From Secundilactobacillus paracollinoides DSM 15502 = JCM 11969 (GTDB lineage: Bacteria; Bacillota; Bacilli; Lactobacillales; Lactobacillaceae): 64,000 bases of DNA. The stretch is taken from the NCBI RefSeq assembly GCF_001311135.1, contig NZ_BBAG01000003.1, positions 62,001 through 126,000 on the forward strand, given 5' to 3'. Shown piece by piece: positions 51,843 through 61,019 of this stretch (position 1 is its first letter; each line of letters starts with the position of its first letter). Under the pieces are notes generated by a model. That model was not told where the DNA came from and ran no database searches. It was given only the letters and a program-made list of their open reading frames with translations. The position numbers and the translations under genes were made by a program.

Positions 51843-52729
51843 CGCCAATACCGCCTTGCACCCACGTATTCAGGTGCGTATCGCATCTCAGTCAACTTTG
51901 CAATATCGACTTCTTTACCCGGTGTCCGCGACTGGATCATCTGACCATTGCCAATGTACATCCCAACGTGGTGAACGTACCCCTTGCCGTGATCATAAGC
52001 GTAAAACAACAAGTCGCCAGGCTGCAGATTTTCAGGTGCAACTGGCTGCCCATTCACGGATTGGTCATCTGCATCTCTGGGAATCAGGAACCCCATGACC
52101 CGGTGCAAGGTATACATCAAGCCGGAGCAATCAAACCCGTATGACGAAATACCAGCCCACAGATAACGTAGTCCTAAAAACTGTTTGGCCATCGCTACCA
52201 TCTGTTCTCCGGTAGTTGCACCTTCTGCAGTTACAATAATGCTTAACTGTTTAATGTAGCCCTCGCCAAATGGGGTGGCAACCTTAAGCCACTCACCTTC
52301 GTTGGCCAGCTCCGTAAAGGTCGTGCCCATGCTGACATCAAAAATCGGCGTTTTATGCTGATCGTATAGTGTTGTGGTCGGCTGAGCAACGACAACGCGC
52401 GCCGTGGTGGTTGGATAGGTCACTTCAGTCTCAGATAAGGACGCCGTTGGCACCCAGCCAGCGTACCCGCGCGGATCACTATCATCCGTCTGAGCTGTAA
52501 TAAAAGCACGGGTCCACGACCCCTCAATGTGATCGATAATCACTTCATCGTTAAATAGTGCCTGTGTCTCTAGCCGCTTACTGTCGCATAGATCAATGGT
52601 CTGTTCAGTGGTCATTTGCGCCACCCAGTTCTTCACATCACCCTTTAACGCTAAGGCATCAACGTCACGCGGGGCATCCTTACGGGTCCAAAAAGTGGCT
52701 ACTGGCACGATTACTCTTCTCGTCTGCAT
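51839..52729 (-). CDS. NlpC/P60 endopeptidase with SH3b domains (YkfC-like)
   Basis: 296 residues from ATG 52729 (AGGTGAT upstream). Two SH3-like regions (about 40-190) precede an NlpC/P60 domain: FDCSGLMYTLHRVMG (Cys), HHVGMYIGNGQ (His). No signal peptide is seen, like B. subtilis YkfC, which cleaves gamma-D-Glu-L-diaminoacid bonds of recycled murein peptides. Its location between an Ala-Glu epimerase and a serine hydrolase supports a muropeptide-catabolic role. Confidence 0.82.
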   Translation of the reverse strand: MQTRRVIVPVATFWTRKDAPRDVDALALKGDVKNWVAQMTTEQTIDLCDSKRLETQALFNDEVIIDHIEGSWTRAFITAQTDDSDPRGYAGWVPTASLSETEVTYPTTTARVVVAQPTTTLYDQHKTPIFDVSMGTTFTELANEGEWLKVATPFGEGYIKQLSIIVTAEGATTGEQMVAMAKQFLGLRYLWAGISSYGFDCSGLMYTLHRVMGFLIPRDADDQSVNGQPVAPENLQPGDLLFYAYDHGKGYVHHVGMYIGNGQMIQSRTPGKEVDIAKLTEMRYAPEYVGARRYWR

Positions 52730-52755
52730 TCTTATCACCTCGTTTGTCGTTCAAC

Positions 52756-53841
52756 TTACTGTTGCTGAAGACTGACACCGATGCCGGGCGTATCGGGTAC
52801 CGTGATCACGTGACCATCATGGGTGATGCCACCGGTCGTCGGTTGATCACGAAACATCATCGCTGCATCCAGGTCATAGTACTGAATATTGGTCTTTGCC
52901 GCCGCTAAATGTGCCGCCGCTGTGACGGATACCTGCGACTCGATCATGCTGCCCACCATACAAGGCACGCCAAATGCTTCTGCAAGCGTGTTAATTTTGA
53001 GTGCATTGTCAATTCCGCCAGCCTTCATCAGCTTTAGATTAATAATATCACAGCCATCCATATTTAAGAGCCGAAGTGCATCGGTCACGGAGAAAATACT
53101 TTCATCCGCCATGATTGGAATTGGCGTGTGCGCAGTAACGTACGCCATGCCTTCAAAATCCGCCGCCGGAACGGGTTGTTCCACCAACTCCAAATCGAGC
53201 CCCTCATCAACCATTGCGTTGATGGCCACTGTGGCCTGTTTTTTTTGCCAGCCCTGGTTCGCATCCAACCGAATCTTGATAGCGGGGCCGACCGCCTTGC
53301 GAATCGCACGCACCTGTTTCACATCGTCAAAGGCTGATTGATTGCCCACTTTGACCTTTAAGGTATCAAACCCATCCTTCACCAGCTGAAGGGCGTGGTC
53401 AACCATCGCATCTGTCGTCCCAACACTGACCGTATAATCGGTTTCGATCTGCTGACGGTAGCCCCCTAGCAACGCATTGAGCGACACACCGTAGTGTTTA
53501 GCCAGCAAATCATTGACCGCAATATTAAGGGCCGCTTTTGGACTGTGATTATTCACAATGCTTGTTTCGATCAGCGACTTGAGGGCTTCTGGTTGGGCTA
53601 ACGAAGCCCCAATCAATTTTGGCGCAATAATGGTCTCAATGGCATAGCGAATGCTTGCCATGGTATCCCCTGTAATGGCAGCCGTGGGTGCGGCTTCCCC
53701 AAGCCCCGTGACCCCATCTGAATCCGTGATCTGGACTAACAGGCTCTCCGCCGTGGTGACGGTACGCAGCGCGGTTTTAAACGGCGATTTAAGTGGCACG
53801 GCGATTGGAAACACTTGAACAGTTGAAATGGTTGCTGACAT
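52756..53841 (-). CDS. L-Ala-D/L-Glu epimerase (YkfB-like, enolase superfamily)
   Basis: 361 residues from ATG 53841. Enolase-superfamily features: TLKVKVGNQSAFDD (KxK catalytic lysine), IKIRLDANQGW (metal Asp), LELVEQPVP (metal Glu), IMADESIFS (metal Asp) and INLKLMKAGG (second Lys). It interconverts L-Ala-D-Glu and L-Ala-L-Glu, so that peptides from murein can be used. Together with the next two genes it forms a leftward operon. Other dipeptide epimerases share the motifs, so the exact dipeptide is inferred. Confidence 0.8.
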   Translation of the reverse strand: MSATISTVQVFPIAVPLKSPFKTALRTVTTAESLLVQITDSDGVTGLGEAAPTAAITGDTMASIRYAIETIIAPKLIGASLAQPEALKSLIETSIVNNHSPKAALNIAVNDLLAKHYGVSLNALLGGYRQQIETDYTVSVGTTDAMVDHALQLVKDGFDTLKVKVGNQSAFDDVKQVRAIRKAVGPAIKIRLDANQGWQKKQATVAINAMVDEGLDLELVEQPVPAADFEGMAYVTAHTPIPIMADESIFSVTDALRLLNMDGCDIINLKLMKAGGIDNALKINTLAEAFGVPCMVGSMIESQVSVTAAAHLAAAKTNIQYYDLDAAMMFRDQPTTGGITHDGHVITVPDTPGIGVSLQQQ

Positions 53842-53912
53842 GAACAACGTCCTTTCCTTCTCAGAAAACTGTTATTCAATTTTCATGAGTTCTTTACCTT
53901 TAACCATAAAAC

Positions 53913-53957
53913 GAAAACACGCTTACGGCAATATAAATCTTGCAATAAGCGTGTTTT
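53913..53957 (-). terminator. Terminator of argR / arc cluster
   Basis: AAAACACGCTTA pairs with TAAGCGTGTTTT around a 20-nt loop, 18 bases after the argR stop. Confidence 0.75.
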
Positions 53958-53974
53958 TATTCAAAATAATGGTG

Positions 53975-54445
53975 TTATTCGGCCACGAGGTCCGGATTTG
54001 CGTGTCGTTTAAACAACTCATAGATCGTTCTTGCCCGATCTTCATCAGGACTAAACAACACGATCGTATCATGACCGGCCAGCGTGCCAGAAACTTCTTC
54101 CAGCGTCAGGTCATCTAAAATGGCGGCCAGCATGTTCGCGTAGCTCGGTAACGTGTGCACGATCGTCAAAAATTGGATGCGCTCATACTTTGTCACCGTT
54201 TCGCTAATTTCACGATACAAATGTTGCAGTTCATTTTGATTGCCGGCCTTGTAGATCATATACCGAGACGCACCAGTCGCGTCCTGTTGTTTCACGATCT
54301 GCATTTCACGAATGTCACGCGAAATCGTCGCCTGGGTTGCATTAATGCCCGCATCTTTCAGCCGTGCCATCAGGTCATCCTGAGTGGTCACCGCAAACTG
54401 ATTAATAATTTGTTCAATTTTAGACTGACGCACTTCTTTTTTCAT
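53975..54445 (-). CDS. argR: Arginine repressor ArgR
   Basis: 156 residues, intact. N-terminal winged helix-turn-helix (TTQDDLMARLKDAGINATQATISRDIREM) and a C-terminal oligomerisation/arginine-binding domain with AGHDTIVLFSPDEDRARTIYE. It senses arginine and represses synthesis genes (argGH here) or activates catabolism. It is the last gene behind arcD in the deiminase cluster. Confidence 0.93.
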   Translation of the reverse strand: MKKEVRQSKIEQIINQFAVTTQDDLMARLKDAGINATQATISRDIREMQIVKQQDATGASRYMIYKAGNQNELQHLYREISETVTKYERIQFLTIVHTLPSYANMLAAILDDLTLEEVSGTLAGHDTIVLFSPDEDRARTIYELFKRHANPDLVAE

Positions 54446-54472
54446 GGTTGACCTTCACTCACTTTCTACTGA

Positions 54473-55945
54473 TTAAAACAGTTGGTTAAACTGGCTCCAT
54501 GTGAGGCCAGTCACACCGTCAACGCCCAAGCGGAAGAGTTCAAAGACCGTCAATACCGCAATCAGAAAGACCACGATGGCAATGATGCGTTCCGTGTTAC
54601 CGAACACTTTTTCTGCCTTGTTATCCCGTTTTTGCAACAAGATGTAGACGGGAATCCCCACTGCGAATAATAAACTCATCAGCAGAATGTAACCCAGGTT
54701 GGCAGCAAACAGCAGCCACAGCGCATAAATACTTGCGATTGCCCCAACCGTGATGTTACCGCCACGTCCGGGTACCTCTGGTGATTCTTGAATGGAATAC
54801 TTGAACTGGTAAAAGGCCGAAAACGCATACGGAATGAGAATGGCTGCACTCGCAATCGAATAGAAGAAATTGTAAGCTGATGCAGTGACCAGGTACGAGA
54901 ACATGAAGACTTCCACACAGATGTTGGTAAACAGCAACGAGTTCACTGGTGCACCATTCTTGTTTTCCTTTGCGAAGATCTTCGGGAAGGTCCCTTCCTT
55001 AGCAGCTTCGTAAGGTAATTGTCCAGCAAACATGGTCCATGATAACCAAGCACCGACAACGGAAATGATCAGCCCGGCGTTCACAACGACGGCGCCCCAC
55101 TTACCAACAACGGATTGCAGTAAGTCGGCCATGGCTGGTTGTGTCAACTTGGCTAAGCCTGCCCGTTGCATCACCCCTAAGGATAACAGAGTGATCAACG
55201 CATAAATCAAAATAACAGTAATGATACCTAAAACAGTTGCCCGGCCAACATCCTTCCGGTTCTTTGCCCGGCCTGAGAAGACCACGGCGCCTTCAATACC
55301 AATGAAGACCCAAACCGTCACTAACATGGTGTTCCGAACTTGACCCATGACGTTACCGAACTGGAAAGTACCAGTTGGTGTGTACCAGAAACCGTGCGTA
55401 AAGACGCCCAGTCTAAAGGCAATGATCATGGTCACTAAGAAAATGAAAATTGGAATCAATTTAGCAATGGTAATGATCGTGTTCACGAAGGAAGCGGATT
55501 CAACCCCGCGCAAGATCATGAAGTGGCAAGCCCACAGAATAAATGAGGCGGCCACAATCGACCAAATGTTTTGGCCATCGCCAAACACTGGGAAGAAATA
55601 GCCCACCGCACTCATCAGCAATGTGGCGTAACCAACGTTCCCCAACCAAGCTGACAGCCAGTAGCCCCAGGCTGAGTTAAACCCCATGTACTTCCCAAAG
55701 CCAGCTTCAGCGTAACTATAGACCCCGGCATCCAAGTCGGGCCGTTTCATGGTCAAATTTTGAAATGTCTTTGCTAACATCAACATCCCAATGGCGGTAA
55801 TGACCCAGCCAATGATGATTGCTCCGGCACCAGCGCCGGCGGACATATCATGCATTAAGTTGAAGACCCCACCACCAATGATCGACCCAACAACTAACGC
55901 AATAAGTTCAACGAGGTTTAATTTTCCTTTATCTGATTCTTCCAT
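54473..55945 (-). CDS. arcD: Arginine/ornithine antiporter (APC superfamily)
   Basis: 490 residues from ATG 55945 (GAGAGGGAG upstream). About 12-13 membrane helices; GSIIGGGVFNLMHDMSAGAGAGAIIIGW is typical of basic amino acid antiporters, along with YSYAEAGFGKYMGFNSAWGYW. In this cluster it most likely exchanges external arginine for ornithine. It is 25 bp from the regulator gene upstream and probably co-transcribed. Confidence 0.88.
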   Translation of the reverse strand: MEESDKGKLNLVELIALVVGSIIGGGVFNLMHDMSAGAGAGAIIIGWVITAIGMLMLAKTFQNLTMKRPDLDAGVYSYAEAGFGKYMGFNSAWGYWLSAWLGNVGYATLLMSAVGYFFPVFGDGQNIWSIVAASFILWACHFMILRGVESASFVNTIITIAKLIPIFIFLVTMIIAFRLGVFTHGFWYTPTGTFQFGNVMGQVRNTMLVTVWVFIGIEGAVVFSGRAKNRKDVGRATVLGIITVILIYALITLLSLGVMQRAGLAKLTQPAMADLLQSVVGKWGAVVVNAGLIISVVGAWLSWTMFAGQLPYEAAKEGTFPKIFAKENKNGAPVNSLLFTNICVEVFMFSYLVTASAYNFFYSIASAAILIPYAFSAFYQFKYSIQESPEVPGRGGNITVGAIASIYALWLLFAANLGYILLMSLLFAVGIPVYILLQKRDNKAEKVFGNTERIIAIVVFLIAVLTVFELFRLGVDGVTGLTWSQFNQLF

Positions 55946-55969
55946 TAATGACACTCCCTCTCGAGAAGT

Positions 55970-56659
55970 TTAATGTAATGAACTGGGATTAAATCGAAAA
56001 TTTTTGTGCTGATAAACTACCGTACCTTCTTCAGCGAGTTTCGCCACAACCTGACCCGCAGTCTCCCGCGTGGTGCCGCTGACGCGTGCAAGTTCAATCA
56101 GTGTGATCGGATAATTGATGGTCATCGTCCCATCGGTCTGCGCTTCCCCGAGATCCTCCCCCAGCATGATCAGGGCTTGTTGCACCCGACTGCTGGCACT
56201 AGAGGTCACCATGCGCTGAAGCCGATTTTCCGTCGTATCAATAATCTGACCCATTTGCGCAATCAAACGCTTCATAATATCGCGATTCGTCAGGAGGACT
56301 TCTTCAAATACCGGCATAGAAAATGATGCAATGACAATGGATGTCATGGCTGATGCGGTATAGGGATATTCATGATCAATGAACATGCCCCGATACGGAA
56401 ACGCCTTATTGGCTTTCACGTAATTGATGAAGCTGTAGTTTCCAGATTCATCCGACCGCTCCAGACGCATAACACCCTTAATAACGTAGTATAAACGATC
56501 CCTGGTATCTCCTTGATCAAAGAGGACCTGCCCCTTCCCAAACGATTTAACTTTTAACGTTGCTGCTAACTGATTGAATTCTTCTGAGCGAAAGGCTCGA
56601 AATTCTGGTTGTTGACGAATAAATGATCGATATTTATCGAAGTCATCTTTTTTATTCAT
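55970..56659 (-). CDS. arcR: Crp/Fnr family transcriptional regulator (ArcR-like)
   Basis: 229 residues. N-terminal cyclic-nucleotide-like sensing domain (KGQVLFDQGDTRDRLYYVIKGVMRL) and C-terminal winged helix (ELARVSGTTRETAGQVVAKLAEEG). No Fnr-type Cys cluster is visible. Located inside the arc cluster, as ArcR is in Bacillus licheniformis, lactobacilli and staphylococci, where it activates arc genes. A Crp-like palindrome at 60720-60735 before arcA is a likely target. Confidence 0.88.
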   Translation of the reverse strand: MNKKDDFDKYRSFIRQQPEFRAFRSEEFNQLAATLKVKSFGKGQVLFDQGDTRDRLYYVIKGVMRLERSDESGNYSFINYVKANKAFPYRGMFIDHEYPYTASAMTSIVIASFSMPVFEEVLLTNRDIMKRLIAQMGQIIDTTENRLQRMVTSSASSRVQQALIMLGEDLGEAQTDGTMTINYPITLIELARVSGTTRETAGQVVAKLAEEGTVVYQHKNFRFNPSSLH

Positions 56660-56718
56660 GAGTTAATAGGACCTTTCTCCGCATTTACTATAGTCCTATT
56701 ATACCCCAATCCAACACG

Positions 56719-57680
56719 TTACTTACTAGTGACGGCTGTCTTAGAAATAATTGTCCCGCTCCCATCTGATAGGAAACGACCAACGTTTTCAAGTGACGTC
56801 ACAACGGCTTTACTGTCCGGCCGATTGTCGACAAAATCAATGGCTGCTTGGACCTTAGGCAGCATACTGCCCTTCGCGAATTGGCCTTCCTTAATATAGG
56901 TGTTCAATTCGTCAACGGTGACTTCATTAAGCTGCTTTTGGTTTGGCTTATTGAAGTTCACGTAGATGTTGTCAACTGCAGTCAAAATAATCAGCAGGTC
57001 GGCCCCAACAAGTTCGGCCAATTTTTCAGAAGCAAAGTCCTTATCAATCACGGCTTCCTTACCCACGTATCGGTTGCCCCTCTTAACAACGGGGACACCA
57101 CCGCCACCAACTGAAATTGGAACGATTCCGGCATCAACTAATTTATTGACCACCCGAGATTCCTTCACACCAATTGGTTTAGGTGACGGAACAACGCGCC
57201 GGTAACCACGACCAGCATCTTCAACGAAGGTCTGGTCAGGATTCTGGGCCTTGATAAGGTCGATCTCATCCTTAGTATAAAATGGGCCAATCGGCTTCGT
57301 TGGATTCGTAAAGGCTTGGTCGTCTTCACTCACTTCAACCTGGGTCACCACTGTGGCGACGTCAACGTCTAACTTGTTTTCTGCGAGGACTTCACTCAGG
57401 CGTTTTGCATCCAGTATCCGATACTGCCTTGTGTCATGGCAACGGCTGTGTCGAGTGGCATTGCGGGGTTCTTGTCTGTACTCCCGGCAGCTTGCTGAAG
57501 TAAGAGATTCCCAACTTGGGGACCATTCCCGTGAGAAATGATCAGTTGATCGCCCTGCTTAATGAATTCGACAAGGTACTTGGCCGTTTCCCGAAGTGCT
57601 TGTTGCTGGGCCTCGGCTGAAGCATCCTTTGATAAGATTGCGTTCCCGCCAAGGGCTACCACAATTTTTCGATTTGTCAT
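56719..57680 (-). CDS. arcC: Carbamate kinase (frameshifted)
   Basis: About 320 residues after repair. [16 protein letters not shown] starts the amino acid kinase fold; [16 protein letters not shown] and [15 protein letters not shown] are signature motifs. It transfers the phosphate of carbamoyl phosphate to ADP, giving the ATP yield of the deiminase pathway. One base is lost near 57398 (repair gives [16 protein letters not shown]). The gene lies about 670 bases after arcB, and the gap is filled with palindromic elements. Confidence 0.92.
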
Positions 57681-57855
57681 TATAATCACCCTTTTTAATT
57701 GATTTTGGATTTTTTGTATCAGGCTAATGCAGGAAAGTTTTGGTTTCGAGAAAAAGCCGTACACATTTTTTTGCTTCTTTTTTGTTTTGGTGGGCCTGCT
57801 GATACTCGATCTTTGTGTGCTGATTTTAACCTTTATCTTTAGGGCACTGACTGGC

Positions 57856-57914
57856 GTTTAATCGTCTTCTGTCAAAAATTCAGGCCCGATATTTCTGACA
57901 GAAGACGATTAAGA
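57856..57914. repeat. Divergent palindromic element between arcC and arcB
   Basis: TTAATCGTCTTCTGTCA.AAAT pairs with ATTT.TGACAGAAGACGATTAA around a CAGGCCCG loop region. It has the same inner-stem layout and loop style as the dispersed family but different stem sequence, and no GTGGAGC end. Confidence 0.65.
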
Positions 57915-57989
57915 CTTGAAGTCTTGAATCGCCCTGATTTTGATTGGTAAAACGTTTTTCTTCAGGCCAGCCAAGTAACGGATGTTGGT

Positions 57990-58292
57990 AATACTGCATC
58001 TGTTTAACAGGTTTACCTATATTCATTGCTGGCTGACGTGCTCTTTGGTTACATTGATAAACGTGTTTCGCAAGGCAGAGGCTCCTGCCTAAGCCAACTC
58101 TGGCAAAAATGCCAGGTTCGGGCATTTCTGTCTCTGAGTGATATTGGCTACCGCTCTCTGCTGTTTTATTGCCGAAACGTGTTCCGCAAGGCAGAGGCTC
58201 CTGCCTAAGCCAACTCTGCAAAATGCCAGGTTCGGGCATTTATGCCAGAGTTAGCTTAGGCTCCGCCCTCTAACCGCCTTGCTCCACACTCT
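57990..58292 (-). repeat. Palindromic element with tandem arm copy, behind arcB
   Basis: An arm copy (58025-58126) and a full palindrome (about 58173-58292) have a 116-bp period (GTTTCGCAAG at 58065, GTTCCGCAAG at 58181). Inner stem GCCTAAGC.AACTCTG..AAATGCC with loop AGGTTCG pairs to GGCATTT..CAGAGTT.GCTTAGGC. The right end GCTCCACACTCTTAC stops at the arcB terminator. Confidence 0.83.
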
Positions 58293-58294
58293 TA

Positions 58295-58337
58295 CAAAAA
58301 ACAGGCGAAGCCATTTCTGCCATTCGCCTGTTTTCGA
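58295..58337 (-). terminator. Terminator of arcAB
   Basis: AAAACAGGCGAA pairs with TTCGCCTGTTTT; just 9 bases after the arcB stop. It suggests that arcAB can end here, separate from arcC-arcR-arcD. Confidence 0.85.
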
Positions 58338-58345
58338 AGTTGTTA

Positions 58346-59373
58346 TTAGACTCGAGGAATGAAGAGATTGCCAAGTGTCGCAGCCATCATTGCCTTGATT
58401 GAGTGCATCCGGTTTTCAGCTTCTTCAAATTGGCGAGCGTACTTTGAACGGAAGACTTCATCAGTCACTTCCATTTCAGTGATCCCGTACTTTTCTTCAA
58501 TTTCTTGCCCATATTCAGTCGTTGCGTCATGGAATGCAGGTAGACAGTGCATGAAGATCAATTGATCATCAGGGGTGCCGGTCTTCTTTAAAGCAGCCAT
58601 GTTAACTTGGTATGGCTTCAATAATTTGACCCGTTCTTCCCAGTTATCTTCACCCATGGATACCCATACGTCGGTATAAACAACGTTTGAGCCTTCATAC
58701 CTTCGTCGAGGTCATCGGTAATGACTAACTTGGCGCCTGATTCCTTTGCGAACTTGTTGGCAATGTCTTGCGTCTCTTGAGTTGGGAACAGTTCCTTTGG
58801 TGCAACGATATGAATGTTGACACCGAGGATCGCCCCAGTCACAAGTAATGAGTTTGCCACGTTGTTACGACCATCACCCATAAAGGTTAACGTTAAGCCC
58901 TTTAAGTGGCCAAAGTTTTCCTTAACGGTCATGAAGTCAGCTAACATTTGAGTTGGGTGCCATTCATCCGTCAAACCGTTCCAAACTGGAACGCCTGATA
59001 ATTCGGCCAGTTGTTCAACTGAGCTTTGCTTAAAGCCCCGGAACTCGATACCATCAAACATGCTACCTAACACTTTGGCAGTATCTTCGACAGATTCCTT
59101 CTTCCCTAATTGAATGTCACCAGCGCCTAAGAATTCTGGGTGAGCACCTAGATCAATGGCAGCAGTGGTAAATGCTGACCGGGTCCGAGTGGATGACTTT
59201 TCAAACAGCAAAGCAACGTTTTTACCTTCAAGATAATGATGAGGAATACCAGCTTTTTTCAAAGCCTTCAAATGTAACCCAAAATCGATCAAATATTCTA
59301 ATTCAGCTGCGGTAAAGTCCTTTTCGGCTAATACTGAGCGTCCTTGAAAAACGCTATTCTTGAAATCTGTCAT
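58346..59373 (-). CDS. arcB: Ornithine carbamoyltransferase, catabolic (frameshifted)
   Basis: About 342 residues after repair. Carbamoyl-phosphate motif [20 protein letters not shown] and the catalytic HCLPAFHD are visible. In this cluster it breaks citrulline to ornithine and carbamoyl phosphate. One G is lost near 58700 (repair gives [19 protein letters not shown]). 27 bp after arcA. Confidence 0.94.
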
Positions 59374-59400
59374 AATGTTAACTCCTTCTCAATTTAGGTA

Positions 59401-60636
59401 TTATAGGTCTTCACGAACTAATGGCATGCTCATGCAACGTGGACCCCCACGACCCCGGGATAATTCACTTGAAAGAACTTCCAGAACCTTCAGGCCATGT
59501 TGACGCAACAATTCGTTAGATACGTAGTTTCTATTATAGGTAACAACCACACCTGGTGCAATCGCTAACGTGTTTGAACCATCGTTCCATTGTTCACGCC
59601 CGGCAATGATTGGGTCGCCGTTACCAGTTGGGATCAAATCAAGGTCGTCAAGGTGCAAAGCATCCTTCAAAACTTGTTTGAGATCCGTTCTGTGGTCAAG
59701 GCTTAATTCACCATCGTTACCCTGAGTGATCGTCCAAGTATCGATATGACCGCCTTCACCTAGGATACCTGGGTGAACGGTGAATTGATCCTTGTTGATC
59801 ATGGTGAACACAGTGTCCAAATGCATCATCGCATGGTTATGCGGAATGCGAATGGCAATGATCTTTTCGTAACCACTGTTACTGCTGAACAGATTGTGGG
59901 CAATGTCTTCAATCGCGTCTGCTGACGTCCGTTGGGAAACCCCAATGGCAAGTACTGAGTCGCTTAAGACAAGTTCATCCCCACCTTCGATCCGGGTGGT
60001 GTGGTTCCGATCACGCCATACCTGAACACCTTGGTCTGCAAAGCGTGGATGGTATTTAATGATGTTTTCCATAAACAGGGATTCACGTTGACGGGCTGGG
60101 AAAGTCATATGGTTAATGCTTAACCCATCGCCAATGGAAGCCGCAGGATCACGTGTAAAGTAGAGGTTAGGCATTGGATCCATAAAGAATTCATAGTCCT
60201 CTTCTTCAGCGGCACTGACTAAGTCGCGTGGCACAAAGTCAAGTTCGTTCTTGCGAATCCCACCCATGATCTTGTTGACCATGTCCTGAGTCGTCATAGC
60301 GCTCAGGTATTCCTTTAAAGCATCGTGCGTAACACCGGCAGCATAGCCAGATTCAGCTAACATCGTTTCAAGGAAGGTGTTCTTCACTTCGTCACCGCCA
60401 GCATCAAGTGCTTCAGCGGCAAGTTTTTCAAGATACAGGACTTCGACCCCGTTATATCTCAGAGTATCAGCAAAGTAGTCATGTTCCTTCTGGGCAGTTG
60501 GCAGGTATGGAATGTCATCGAACAGTAACCGTGGCATCATATCTGGGGTAAAGTTTTCAACTTCAACGTCTGGGCGTTTCAGCAGAACGGTCTTTAACTT
60601 CCCAATTTCGGATGTTACATGAATAGGTTTTGTCAT
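59401..60636 (-). CDS. arcA: Arginine deiminase
   Basis: 411 residues, intact. It hydrolyses arginine to citrulline and ammonia. [45 protein letters not shown] and the active-site Cys in [17 protein letters not shown] are all present. First gene of the cluster; RBS GGAGGTAA is perfect. Confidence 0.97.
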   Translation of the reverse strand: MTKPIHVTSEIGKLKTVLLKRPDVEVENFTPDMMPRLLFDDIPYLPTAQKEHDYFADTLRYNGVEVLYLEKLAAEALDAGGDEVKNTFLETMLAESGYAAGVTHDALKEYLSAMTTQDMVNKIMGGIRKNELDFVPRDLVSAAEEEDYEFFMDPMPNLYFTRDPAASIGDGLSINHMTFPARQRESLFMENIIKYHPRFADQGVQVWRDRNHTTRIEGGDELVLSDSVLAIGVSQRTSADAIEDIAHNLFSSNSGYEKIIAIRIPHNHAMMHLDTVFTMINKDQFTVHPGILGEGGHIDTWTITQGNDGELSLDHRTDLKQVLKDALHLDDLDLIPTGNGDPIIAGREQWNDGSNTLAIAPGVVVTYNRNYVSNELLRQHGLKVLEVLSSELSRGRGGPRCMSMPLVREDL

Positions 60637-60684
60637 TTTGCGTTACCTCCTATCTCTTTTGAACATCTCTAGAATACAATGGAA

Positions 60685-60698
60685 TGTAAGCGATTTCT
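60685..60698. promoter_or_regulatory. CcpA cre site upstream of arcA
   Basis: TGTAAGCGATTTCT matches the cre consensus TGWAANCGNTNWCA except for the last base, about 50-60 bases before the arcA ATG, where it would overlap the promoter. Carbon catabolite repression of arc genes is known from lactobacilli. Confidence 0.6.
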
Positions 60699-60719
60699 AA
60701 AAGTTCTTAACAGTCAGAA

Positions 60720-60735
60720 TGTAGACTATTTCACA
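60720..60735. promoter_or_regulatory. Crp/Fnr-type (ArcR) binding site upstream of arcA
   Basis: TGTAGACTATTTCACA, an imperfect TGTGA-N6-TCACA palindrome. It lies just upstream of the cre-like site, in a typical activator position. A second symmetric motif GTGTTAAATACAC is at 60752-60764. Confidence 0.5.
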
Positions 60736-60738
60736 TTT

Positions 60739-60856
60739 TAATTTTGCGATGAATACGAACGTGTTAAATACACATTTATTATGAATATTCAGGCGTAAAT
60801 CATTTATTATACACACATATATGTATAAAATTAAAATATTAAAAATAAATTAATTT
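60739..60856. other. A/T-rich upstream region of arcA
   Basis: Very A/T-rich stretch with TGAATATTCA (60782-60791), a short ArgR-like half-site pair with no spacer, and several TATA-like words. No gene. Confidence 0.45.
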
Positions 60857-60901
60857 AAAAAAGTTCTAAAATCCTATATTTTATAAGGATTTTAGAACTT
60901 T
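60857..60901 (-). terminator. Terminator of the LacI-type regulator
   Basis: AAAGTTCTAAAATCCT pairs with AGGATTTTAGAACTTT around an 8-nt loop; T6 on the minus strand. It lies 120 bases after the regulator stop. Confidence 0.85.
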
Positions 60902-61019
60902 CTCATAAATTCTTCACATATTATTCATATTTAGATTGTATACAAGTGTGGGAAAGTTGAATACCATTTATGAACTTATTGTATATTTTGTTAAGAAATG
61001 ATGACCTTTTTTATAAATT

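Noticed and set aside
57880-58239. 119-residue leftward open frame between arcC and arcB
   Set aside because: It lies wholly within palindromic element copies and its sequence is a translation of the repeats.
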